From Pseudomonadota bacterium (lineage in GTDB: Bacteria; Pseudomonadota; Alphaproteobacteria; Sphingomonadales; SMXR01): a DNA stretch of 5,803 bases. Of this stretch, positions 1 through 4,400 are shown piece by piece; position 1 is the stretch's first letter, and the number at the start of each line of letters is the position of its first letter. The notes beneath the pieces are model-generated. The model saw nothing but the letters and a program-made list of their open reading frames with translations. It was not told where the DNA came from and did not search any database. Both the position numbers and the translations under genes were made by a program. The DNA lies in contig JACZYI010000125.1 in assembly GCA_022571175.1 (NCBI GenBank), forward strand, positions 1 to 5,803. The letters are read 5' to 3'.

Positions 1-309
1 GGTGGAAGCCAGACGGCATCACGGCAGGAAGTCCTTAATGAAATCAAGGGCGGGTTTGGTGCTGGCGTAAGGCGATTATTGACCTTTGATATAACCAAGC
101 CTTTGGCTGGGCTCTCAAAGGTTGCTGAAAAAGGCGCTATTGTGCGAAGAGCTGAGAAGCTTGCAGAAAAACTCTACGATCCCTCATTCACGGGAGACAT
201 TGAACAAATATTGAAACTTGAGAAAAGCGGAAAAACTGCCGAGGCTCTGAGATTATTTGCGGCGTTAATTTTGAGGGAACAAACTCCGGACCAGGATATT
301 TTTAACTAG
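1..309 (+). CDS. C-terminal end of a phage-like protein, possibly an internal virion protein (5' end outside window)
   Basis: The reading frame is open from the first base to a TAG at 307-309, giving 102 residues with no credible start inside the window, so this is the 3' end of a longer gene. A TTG at 79 is not preceded by a ribosome binding site and the frame continues upstream of it. The segment begins GGSQTASRQE, is rich in Ala, Lys, Leu and Glu, and is predicted helical (AEKGAIVRRAEKLAEKLY). A Gly-Ser-x-Thr-Ala string followed by a helical tail resembles the C-termini of large phage DNA-ejection or internal virion proteins as I remember them; that is inference, not a domain match. The terminase-like gene at 643 fits a phage origin. 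The end overlaps the convergent gene below by 8 bp. The coding call is firm and the function weak. Confidence 0.55.
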   Translation, partial: GGSQTASRQEVLNEIKGGFGAGVRRLLTFDITKPLAGLSKVAEKGAIVRRAEKLAEKLYDPSFTGDIEQILKLEKSGKTAEALRLFAALILREQTPDQDIFN

Positions 310-583
310 GCAAGAGAAGTGCAAACGCCAGACCAGTCAGAGCCAACCCGGATAAGAAAACAATATCTTCGCGGTCATCATCTGGGTCGAGCGCAATTTT
401 CCGGGCCTTTCTCAGCCAGAAATAGAAGACCGCAGGGAAAAATAGCACAGTGAACGCCATATCAATCCAGCCAAAGTATTTGTCTCCAGCGTGTTGCCAA
501 GAGATTGCGATGATCCACAAGACGGAAAGCACAAGCCATAATTTGGGAGCCCAAGGTGATATTAGAAAACCAGTGAAACGCAT
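302..583 (-). CDS. Small three-helix membrane protein of unknown function
   Basis: This 93-residue protein has three hydrophobic stretches, at about residues 13-29 (around KLWLVLSVLWIIAISW), 39-57 (IDMAFTVLFFPAVFYFWL) and 73-91 (DIVFLSGLALTGLAFALLL). A charged linker, RKARKIALDPDDDRED, lies between helices two and three. It is therefore an integral inner-membrane protein. The start is ATG at 583, with only a weak AGG about 12 nt upstream. It converges on the preceding phage-like gene with an 8-bp overlap and diverges from the terminase-like gene across a 59-bp gap. Being antisense to the phage genes, it is more likely an inserted moron-type gene than a holin, although its size and three helices would also suit a holin. 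No family is recognised. Confidence 0.55.
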   Translation of the reverse strand: MRFTGFLISPWAPKLWLVLSVLWIIAISWQHAGDKYFGWIDMAFTVLFFPAVFYFWLRKARKIALDPDDDREDIVFLSGLALTGLAFALLLPS

Positions 584-642
584 GCAGCAAACCTAACCGA
601 CTAAATCAGTTGGAGCAAGGACGGGATTATCGGAGCGGAATC

Positions 643-1125
643 ATGAAGAAGACAGCAGCGGCAGTTGAGGCATTCCTCCAGGGGCTCAGGGAAGGCGATA
701 CGATTGCATTGGCTGCAAGGTTGGCCAGAGTCAAACGCGAAACCACATATCGATGGCGTAAGAAGGATCCAGAATTTGCCGCTGCCTGGGATGATGCACT
801 TGAAGAAGGTAATGATGCTCTCGAAGACGAAGCCTTCCTTCGGGCGGTTAAGGGCGTAGGGAAACCAGTCTTTTACAAGGGTAAGGTATGTGGCCACGTC
901 CAGAAGTATTCAGATTCGCTTTTGATGTTCCTTTTGAAGGCCAGAAGGCCAGATAAGTTCCGGGAAAATGTTCATATCTCTGGAAAGGTCGAACGTGGGC
1001 CCAAGCTGGACTATTCAAAGCTCAGTGATGAAGAACTGGAAATTATGGATCGCATTCTCTCAAAAGCTCAGGTCCGTGAGGATAACCCAGAGGCGAGCCC
1101 CAAGAAATCTGACAGGATCCATTGA
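643..1125 (+). CDS. Phage terminase small subunit-like protein
   Basis: A terminase small subunit binds the phage packaging site and hands DNA to the large-subunit nuclease/ATPase. The 160-residue product has an N-terminal helix-turn-helix at about residues 14-40 (ALAARLARVKRETTYRWRKK). An acidic helix follows, then a segment at about 74-102 with KPVFYKGKVCGHVQKYSD and LLMFLLKARRPDKFRE. The pattern 'K-P-V-x-Y-K-G ... KYSD-x-LLMFLLKARRP-x-KFRE' is one I recognise from small terminases and related HTH proteins of alphaproteobacterial prophages. I chose ATG 643 over the longer TTG start at 610 because GGAG at 632-635 sits 7 nt upstream. The DUF5681-type gene follows 38 bp later. A terminase large subunit would normally follow but is absent, which suggests a defective or rearranged prophage. 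The family call is fairly secure, the function less so. Confidence 0.7.
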   Translation: MKKTAAAVEAFLQGLREGDTIALAARLARVKRETTYRWRKKDPEFAAAWDDALEEGNDALEDEAFLRAVKGVGKPVFYKGKVCGHVQKYSDSLLMFLLKARRPDKFRENVHISGKVERGPKLDYSKLSDEELEIMDRILSKAQVREDNPEASPKKSDRIH

Positions 1126-1163
1126 TTTGTGGTGCTTATGCTCAACGATGCAAAGGAAATATG

Positions 1164-1463
1164 ATGACGAATCCAAATCCAAATCTTACAAACCAATTCA
1201 AGCCTGGACAATGTGGCAACCCTAACGGCCGCCCCAAAGGCTCACGCAATAAGATGGGCAAAGGCTTTATTCAGGACTTGAGCAAGCACTGGCAGGAACA
1301 TGGCGAGGTCATTTTGGCGAAATGTATAAAGCAAAGCCGTTCGGCGCCCGAGCGGGTGGAGACAGCTTTCAAACAATTTGAAGACGCCCTTGCCGGGCTC
1401 AGGGCCGTCACGGGCCTTAAAGATGCTCCCGGCGAGGAGGACAAAGCAGACACCGTTCATTGA
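1164..1463 (+). CDS. DUF5681-type protein with an unusual C-terminus
   Basis: The N-terminus carries the signature of the DUF5681 family, NQFKPGQCGNPNGRPKGSRN at residues 10-29, followed by a helix (GFIQDLSKHWQEHGEVILAK). Such proteins are small, often encoded near phage packaging genes, and have no firm function; DNA binding or a terminase-accessory role is plausible. Family members I recall continue after the 'W-x-E-H-G' helix into a conserved VVASLLPK-like segment. Here that is replaced by an unrelated tail (residues 60-99, ending GEEDKADTVH), so the C-terminus may have been exchanged or diverged. I found no frameshift that restores it. The start is ambiguous between ATG 1161 and ATG 1164; AGGA at 1154-1157 gives 3 or 6 nt of spacing, favouring 1164. 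The gene reads toward the hairpin array, whose first unit begins 110 bp downstream. Confidence 0.7.
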   Translation: MTNPNPNLTNQFKPGQCGNPNGRPKGSRNKMGKGFIQDLSKHWQEHGEVILAKCIKQSRSAPERVETAFKQFEDALAGLRAVTGLKDAPGEEDKADTVH

Positions 1464-1511
1464 ACACAAAATCGACCGGACCAAAGCCATAAGCCCTTGA
1501 AAAGATTGAAA

Positions 1512-1528
1512 CCGGGTAAAGCGCCCGG
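1512..1528. repeat. Isolated CCGGG/CCCGG hairpin upstream of the array
   Basis: CCGGG at 1512-1516 pairs with CCCGG at 1524-1528 around a 7-nt TAAAGCG loop. It lies 49 bp downstream of the DUF5681-type gene and lacks a T-tract, so it is not a standard intrinsic terminator. It also lacks the second 3' arm 11 nt further on that marks every unit of the array starting at 1573. It may be a degraded edge unit or unrelated. Confidence 0.35.
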
Positions 1529-1572
1529 ATATCCCAAGCACATGCCAAACGAGAGCACCAAGACTCTGCCAG

Positions 1573-1857
1573 TTTCCCTTTAATAAGCGAAAAATAAGCG
1601 ATGCCGAGCAAATCGTTTCCGTAAATAACGGAAAGATAACGGATAGGGTCTGGCCGATCCTTTCCATTTAATAATGGAATAATAATGGAAAAGGCTGGTG
1701 TGATGTTTCCATAAATAGTGGAAAGACAGTGGAAAGCAGCCGGGCATTCCTTTCCTGTTAAAACAGGATATGTACAGGAAACGCCAAACCCCAAGGGTCC
1801 ATTTAATAATGGTGATTTAATGGGCACCGATCCCTGATACAACAGGGAAAAAACAGG
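1573..1857. repeat. Tandem array of seven variable hairpin units, each with a duplicated 3' arm
   Basis: Seven units follow one design: 5' arm, short A/T-rich loop, 3' arm, spacer, second copy of the 3' arm. Unit 1: TTTCCCTT 1573-1580, AAGCG 1585 and 1596. Unit 2: TTTCCGT 1616-1622, ACGGA 1628 and 1639. Unit 3: TTTCCATT 1661-1668, AATGGAA 1673 and 1684. Unit 4: TTTCCAT 1706-1712, GTGGAAA 1718 and 1729. Unit 5: TTTCCTGT 1751-1758, ACAGGA 1763 and 1774. Unit 6: GGTCCATT 1796-1803, AATGG 1808 and 1819. Unit 7: TCCCTG 1831-1836, CAGG 1843 and 1854. The two 3' arms start exactly 11 nt apart in all seven. Unit starts are 43, 45, 45, 45, 45 and about 34 bp apart, and the 15-20 nt between units is not conserved. 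Arms differ between units but match within a unit. The array is probably non-coding, because 11 nt is not a codon multiple and the unit 1-2 and 6-7 spacings break any shared frame. Strand and function are unknown. Confidence 0.85.
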
Positions 1858-1963
1858 CAAAAAACTGACGCTTGAAAAGCCAAAGGCGACCCCAATTGAA
1901 AGAAACGTTTACCGCCAGGAAGGTCCGCTTTTAGCCAGAAGCGAACGCCAGTCTCAACCATTC
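1858..1963. other. Intergenic stretch between hairpin array and autotransporter remnant
   Basis: I see no gene, promoter or further copy of the hairpin unit in these 106 bp. It is A-rich at its left end, just after the last array unit, and lies directly downstream, on the minus strand, of the stop codon of the autotransporter fragment. Confidence 0.4.
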
Positions 1964-2209
1964 TTACCAGGCCCAGCGGAAGGCACCGGTAACACGATGC
2001 TCGGTCAAACTCTGGGCAAATCCTCCAGAATAACGAACCGAGGCGCTGAGCCGGTTGGAAAGCACCAGACCCAGCCCTGCTTCGGTCCTGAGCATGTCGC
2101 GGGGGGCATTGACCCCGAAGATGGTAAAGGCAGCATCGGGGGCTGCTATGAAGGCAGCGCTTACATCCCGACCCCAATCACCAATCTCACGCTCCCAGAA
2201 GGCCGCCAG
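1964..2209 (-). pseudogene. Remnant of an autotransporter beta-barrel domain (C-terminal end only)
   Basis: Read on the minus strand from 2209 to a TAA at 1964-1966, the DNA encodes 81 residues with no start codon. The key strings are WEREIGDWGRDVSAAFIAAP, AAFTIFGVNAPRD, LRTEAGLGLVLSNRLSASVR, YSGGFAQSLTEHRVTGAF and a terminal RWAW. This follows the closing strands of autotransporter (type V secretion) barrels, where a 'F-x-x-x-G-x-P-x-x-R-D' turn is followed by 'AGL-x-L-x-L-x-x-R-L-S' and 'Y-x-G-x-F...H-x-V-x-G-x-x-x-W'. A full barrel is about 250-300 residues and follows a long passenger domain, so most of the gene is gone. The frame is closed upstream by a TAG (2210-2212) beside an eight-T run (2213-2220), and an unrelated gene lies beyond. 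The terminal residue is Trp rather than the usual Phe. The family assignment is strong. It cannot be expressed as a functional transporter. Confidence 0.75.
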
Positions 2210-2223
2210 CTATTTTTTTTGGA

Positions 2224-2916
2224 CTATAGGTCCTCAATCATTTTTTCGATGATGTCGTAACCACGGTAGCCTTCAATCAAACTCCAACCCGCAAATATTT
2301 CCCAAATTAATGAACTAAGGGGTTTTTCTTGATCGTAACCAGGTCCAATAGCTTCTAAGCGGAGGAGAAATGTTTCAAGTCGTTTGAAAAAAGCGAAAAC
2401 ATTGGCGTCGCTTACGGCGTAGTTATGAAGTGCAAAATCAATTTGCTTGGCTAAAATTTTAAGATTAAAAATAATCTCGCGATACTCTAATACGTCCTGG
2501 CCAATGTAATTTTCAAACGCGTAAAACCCTTCGTCACCTTCGCTGCCCCCAGAAAAAGCTTTCTTAAATCCTTCGGTGGTTAGTAGTTTCTCCAGCGTCT
2601 CTTCATCGGTCTCCAGATCCGTTCTCCCGCCTTCGTGGCTGGCAAATATAATTTGGAGAAGTATGTCTTTTTTAATTATTTTATATTGTTTCTTGAGATT
2701 GTCCTTAATTACTTTACGTCTTTTTCCTTCCGGTATGGACACCACCAAATAGTAAAACAAGAACGATATTAACCCGCCTACCAGAAATGGCGACACGACT
2801 GCGTGGAAATTATCCCACCAAACAAATCTAAGAACCCGTGTCTCCGCCAAATCTAAATATGTAATTATTGAGAAAAATATTGCTGTTGTCCAAAACCAAA
2901 ATTTTATTTTTGTCAT
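2224..2916 (-). CDS. Two-helix membrane protein with a cytoplasmic helical domain, unknown function
   Basis: The 230-residue product has hydrophobic segments at about residues 6-21 (FWFWTTAIFFSIITYL) and 40-61 (VVSPFLVGGLISFLFYYLVVSI). A basic border (PEGKRRKVIKDNLKKQYK) then leads into a mainly helical, acidic domain with no catalytic motif that I can see. The last part, SSLIWEIFAGWSLIEGYRGY followed by DIIEKMIEDL, is very regular and is probably the most conserved piece. I have a general impression of similar proteins scattered across Gram-negative bacteria with no assigned function. The gene is markedly more AT-rich than its neighbours, which fits horizontal acquisition. It begins with ATG at 2916 behind a weak GAG and ends 14 bp before the break point of the autotransporter remnant, so it may have arrived with the event that truncated that gene. 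Confidence 0.7.
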   Translation of the reverse strand: MTKIKFWFWTTAIFFSIITYLDLAETRVLRFVWWDNFHAVVSPFLVGGLISFLFYYLVVSIPEGKRRKVIKDNLKKQYKIIKKDILLQIIFASHEGGRTDLETDEETLEKLLTTEGFKKAFSGGSEGDEGFYAFENYIGQDVLEYREIIFNLKILAKQIDFALHNYAVSDANVFAFFKRLETFLLRLEAIGPGYDQEKPLSSLIWEIFAGWSLIEGYRGYDIIEKMIEDL

Positions 2917-2976
2917 GCAGAGGCTCGTAAATTAGAAATATGCATTAATGCTATTTGACCCAAAATATTCGGCGAG

Positions 2977-3002
2977 ACTGTTAGGAATTCTAGAATCCCA
3001 GT
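2977..3002. promoter_or_regulatory. Imperfect palindrome upstream of the membrane protein gene
   Basis: ACTG at 2977-2980 and CAGT at 2999-3002 flank a near-palindromic core, GGAATTCTAGAATCC, centred on CTAG. It lies about 60-85 bp upstream of the minus-strand start codon at 2916, where an operator could sit. It loosely recalls a tRNA T-arm but has a nine-base TTCTAGAAT where a seven-base loop is expected, so I do not call it a tRNA part. Confidence 0.3.
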
Positions 3003-3070
3003 CGGTGCCGATTTTATCAATATGGGCTCTGTTGCTGCTGATTGCAATTCACCCAAGCCGTGCAAGCTTC

Positions 3071-3097
3071 TGAAGGCGCTCCCCTGCTAAGGGAGTA
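3071..3097 (+). pseudogene. tRNA-Ser(GCU) anticodon-arm fragment (tRNA remnant or integration scar)
   Basis: CTCCC at 3079-3083 pairs with GGGAG at 3091-3095 around the loop CTGCTAA, with anticodon GCT at 3086-3088 (reads AGC/AGT Ser codons). The preceding TGAAGGCG (3071-3078) is the usual D-arm 3' side and junction of bacterial tRNA-Ser, so about 27 bp match that arm as I know it. GTAA-GGGT-TTAC at 3095-3106 could form a serine-type variable arm. The rest fails: GCC at 3057-3059 could pair with GGC, but the intervening loop is long and lacks the invariant GG. No TTCGAAT T-loop, matching acceptor stem or CCA end follows. It is therefore a decayed tRNA gene or a partial copy left by an integrase that targets a tRNA anticodon loop. 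It should not be functional. Confidence 0.6.
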
Positions 3098-3197
3098 AGG
3101 GTTTACTTTCAAATATCGGTCATTTTGAACCAGTTTGATAGACGATGGTCGAATGTAGTATGCATATCATTTGCTGCTTACAACCGGGGGAATCAAA

Positions 3198-3599
3198 ATG
3201 GGGCGGATTCGAATTGCGATACTATTCATCACTCTGCAATTGTCGTTTATCGTGGTGTTTAACGCTCAAGCTGAGCCTGTAACCTTCGACTGTTCATATC
3301 CACTAATGGCCAACTTGGATGGAATTGAGTTGGCCGAGGAAGATTTTAATCTTCAGTTTTTGGTCGATCCGGAATCAGACAAGGCCTATATGATTGGAAA
3401 CGTTGGTACAGTGGAGGTTATTCATTTGAACAATGACTTGGGCGTTTCATTCATTGAAGTCACAGGTACAGGCAATGTCATGACCACTACTATCACATTC
3501 GGGTTGGTGTCGGTGCATAGCCGCCACACTATAATTCCCGCCGGCGAAAAGGGGGAACTACTCCCTTCCCAATATTACGGTATCTGCGTGAAGAAATAG
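3198..3599 (+). CDS. Small secreted protein with a signal peptide and two cysteines, unknown function
   Basis: The 133-residue product starts with a Sec signal peptide: basic MGRIR, a hydrophobic core IAILFITLQLSFIVVF, and a probable cleavage site after NAQA (residue 25). The mature protein of about 108 residues is likely periplasmic and beta-rich. Its only cysteines are C32, close to the mature N-terminus, and C130, near the C-terminus, a layout that suggests a disulfide closing the fold. Distinctive strings are FDCSYPLMANLDGIE, KAYMIGNVGTVEV, GTGNVMTTTI, SVHSRHTII and LPSQYYGICVKK. I associate these with a conserved alphaproteobacterial family of unknown function. I chose ATG 3198 over the upstream TTG 3171 because GGGGGA at 3186-3191 gives a plausible ribosome binding site and the signal peptide then starts properly. 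It converges with the HTH gene, leaving 18 bp between stops. No clear terminator is seen. Confidence 0.75.
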   Translation: MGRIRIAILFITLQLSFIVVFNAQAEPVTFDCSYPLMANLDGIELAEEDFNLQFLVDPESDKAYMIGNVGTVEVIHLNNDLGVSFIEVTGTGNVMTTTITFGLVSVHSRHTIIPAGEKGELLPSQYYGICVKK

Positions 3600-3617
3600 C
3601 GTTTGAGATTGGGGCCT

Positions 3618-3854
3618 TTACTTCTTCAGCCTAACCCCGGGGCCGCCACCATTTTCAGGGATGAATTCAACGCCTATAGAAAGTGTTTCAGAAAGTTTGG
3701 CGAGAGTGCTTTCGTAAGGGTTGGTTCTGCCAGACTCAAATGTTCGAAGTGACGCAACGCCGACACCAGATTCCGTTGCTAGGTCTTCTTGTGACCAGCC
3801 CAAAAGAGCCCTGGCTGCTTTACATTGTCTCGGTGTGAGCGGAATATTCGGCAT
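3618..3854 (-). CDS. XRE-family helix-turn-helix transcriptional regulator
   Basis: This 78-residue protein is essentially one Cro/CI-type domain. It opens with TPRQCKAARALLGW (residues 7-20), and the helix-turn-helix follows at 21-42, SQEDLATESGVGVASLRTFE then SG. The C-terminal IEFIPENGGGPGVRL-like end (here GVEFIPENGGGPGVRLKK) is typical of a large alphaproteobacterial group of short repressors often found in prophages and genomic islands. It lacks any ligand-binding or protease-sensitive domain, so it is probably a simple dimeric repressor. It is transcribed divergently from the operon starting at 3988, with a 133-bp shared control region. A short palindrome over its own putative -10 element suggests autoregulation. 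It most likely controls that operon, but no direct evidence is visible. Confidence 0.85.
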   Translation of the reverse strand: MPNIPLTPRQCKAARALLGWSQEDLATESGVGVASLRTFESGRTNPYESTLAKLSETLSIGVEFIPENGGGPGVRLKK

Positions 3855-3865
3855 AGTAGACTATA
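3853..3865 (-). promoter_or_regulatory. Putative -10 and operator of the HTH gene
   Basis: On the minus strand TATAGT (3865-3860) ends 5 bp before the ATG at 3854-3852, so transcription would start at or beside the start codon and give a leaderless or near-leaderless mRNA. The same bases form an inverted repeat, ATAGT (3853-3857) and ACTAT (3860-3864) with a 2-bp spacer, a plausible repressor half-site pair. I see no good -35 element. Confidence 0.35.
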
Positions 3866-3874
3866 TTTTTCATA

Positions 3875-3903
3875 TTGACTTAGTTGGTTCGAAAGGATAT
3901 TAA
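3875..3903 (+). promoter_or_regulatory. Sigma70-like promoter of the 3988-5293 operon
   Basis: TTGACT at 3875-3880 matches the -35 consensus at five of six positions. It is separated by the ideal 17 bp from TATTAA at 3898-3903, a moderate -10. The predicted start near 3910 would give a leader of about 78 nt that contains the hairpin at 3925-3956. Confidence 0.5.
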
Positions 3904-3924
3904 TCATACAGTCTCTAAAAAGCA

Positions 3925-3956
3925 AGCCCCGAAGGTGCTAGCACACCAACGAGGCT
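3925..3956 (+). promoter_or_regulatory. Long hairpin in the operon 5' leader
   Basis: AGCC (3925-3928), CG (3930-3931) and GGTG (3934-3937) pair with CACC (3944-3947), CG (3950-3951) and GGCT (3953-3956), with a C.A mismatch and an AA/AA internal loop between the helices. The six-base apical loop is CTAGCA, and GTGCTAGCAC (3935-3944) is itself a perfect palindrome. It ends about 20 nt before the AAGGAGA ribosome binding site and has no T-tract, so a cis-regulatory or mRNA-stabilising element, or a protein site, is likelier than a terminator. Confidence 0.5.
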
Positions 3957-3987
3957 CTAACCGGACCAACCTGCAAAGGAGATTGGA

Positions 3988-4194
3988 ATGGCTAATCAAC
4001 CATATAGCATAGATCCCCCACAAATCACTCCCTCTGGTGCCGCCTGCATCGCCACAACAGGCGATCCCCAGGAAATAGCATCATGGTGCCAGATATCCCC
4101 TGGGCGCTCTCTGGGCCTTGATAGCGCTGGAAGGGTAAGGGCGATTTTCTTGGCTTTGGTACCAGATCAGCGAAAGGGCGCGGATCATGTCTGA
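3988..4194 (+). CDS. Small protein of unknown function, first gene of operon
   Basis: The 68-residue product begins at ATG 3988 behind a strong ribosome binding site (AAGGAGA, 3976-3982). It is rich in Pro, Ser and Ala at the N-terminus (ANQPYSIDPPQITPSGAACI). A segment then reads GDPQEIASWCQISPGRSLGL and ends in a short hydrophobic patch, AIFLALVP. It has no signal peptide or full membrane span, and two cysteines (C20, C34) with no metal-site spacing. I recognise no family. It overlaps the next gene by 8 bp, and the promoter and leader hairpin upstream belong to it. The strong ribosome binding site and the tight operon structure make it likely to be a real gene. Confidence 0.6.
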   Translation: MANQPYSIDPPQITPSGAACIATTGDPQEIASWCQISPGRSLGLDSAGRVRAIFLALVPDQRKGADHV

Positions 4195-4399
4195 TAATGC
4201 ACGCACAGTCGCAGTCGGCGACACACCCATAATTCTGATTGAACGAACCACTATAGAGCGAGCCATCGAGAGTTTGCTTTATCTGCTGGACCAAGTGGAC
4301 GCCCCTTTAGAAGATATGGAAGACGATGATCCGAAGGAAGATGACGACCCGCGAGAAAGCAACAATGACCGCGAAGGCGGCGAAGAACTGGAGATATGA
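4187..4399 (+). CDS. Small protein with an acidic tail, unknown function
   Basis: This 70-residue protein has two parts. Residues 1-40 form a compact, probably helical unit (PIILIERTTIERAIESLLYL, then LDQVDAP). Residues 41-70 form a highly acidic, disordered tail (LEDMEDDDPKEDDDPRESNN, then DREGGEELEI). Small acidic-tailed proteins of this layout are common in alphaproteobacterial mobile DNA but have no known role that I can cite; protein-protein binding or DNA mimicry would be guesses. It starts 8 bp inside the previous gene and its stop overlaps an ATGA motif just before the next gene, so translational coupling is likely. Confidence 0.65.
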   Translation: MSDNARTVAVGDTPIILIERTTIERAIESLLYLLDQVDAPLEDMEDDDPKEDDDPRESNNDREGGEELEI

Positions 4400-4400
4400 A

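Noticed and set aside
601..1225. Other frames over the terminase-like gene (601-897 minus, 665-859 plus, 968-1225 plus)
   Set aside because: They are shadows of a gene with a recognisable HTH protein and its own ribosome binding site.
1242..1667. Minus-strand open frame overlapping the DUF5681-type gene (141 codons)
   Set aside because: It lies antisense to a gene with a clear family signature and runs into the array. It has no recognisable domain.
1573..1857. CRISPR array
   Set aside because: Repeats are not identical, the regular 45-bp step holds short variable hairpins rather than repeat-spacer units, and no cas gene is present.
1573..1857. Series of intrinsic terminators or plasmid iterons
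   Set aside because: Stems are A/T-rich and short with no T-tracts, and the arm sequence varies between units, whereas iterons keep a common binding sequence. No replication gene is nearby.
1417..1860. Long minus-strand open frame across the hairpin array (147 codons)
   Set aside because: It shows repeating YGN, NGK and TGK-like strings only because the DNA is repetitive. The 11-nt inner period and the 43- and about 34-bp unit steps do not keep a common frame, so homologous units are read in different frames.
1803..2260. Open frames on both strands over the autotransporter remnant (1803-2177 minus, 1997-2260 and 2055-2252 plus)
   Set aside because: The recognisable protein is in a different minus-strand frame that lacks a start codon. 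These frames have Cys/Arg/Pro-rich or unstructured products and are its shadows.
3048..3135. Functional full-length tRNA-Ser
   Set aside because: The anticodon arm is perfect, but there is no GG in the D-loop, no TTCGAAT T-loop and no pairing acceptor stem.
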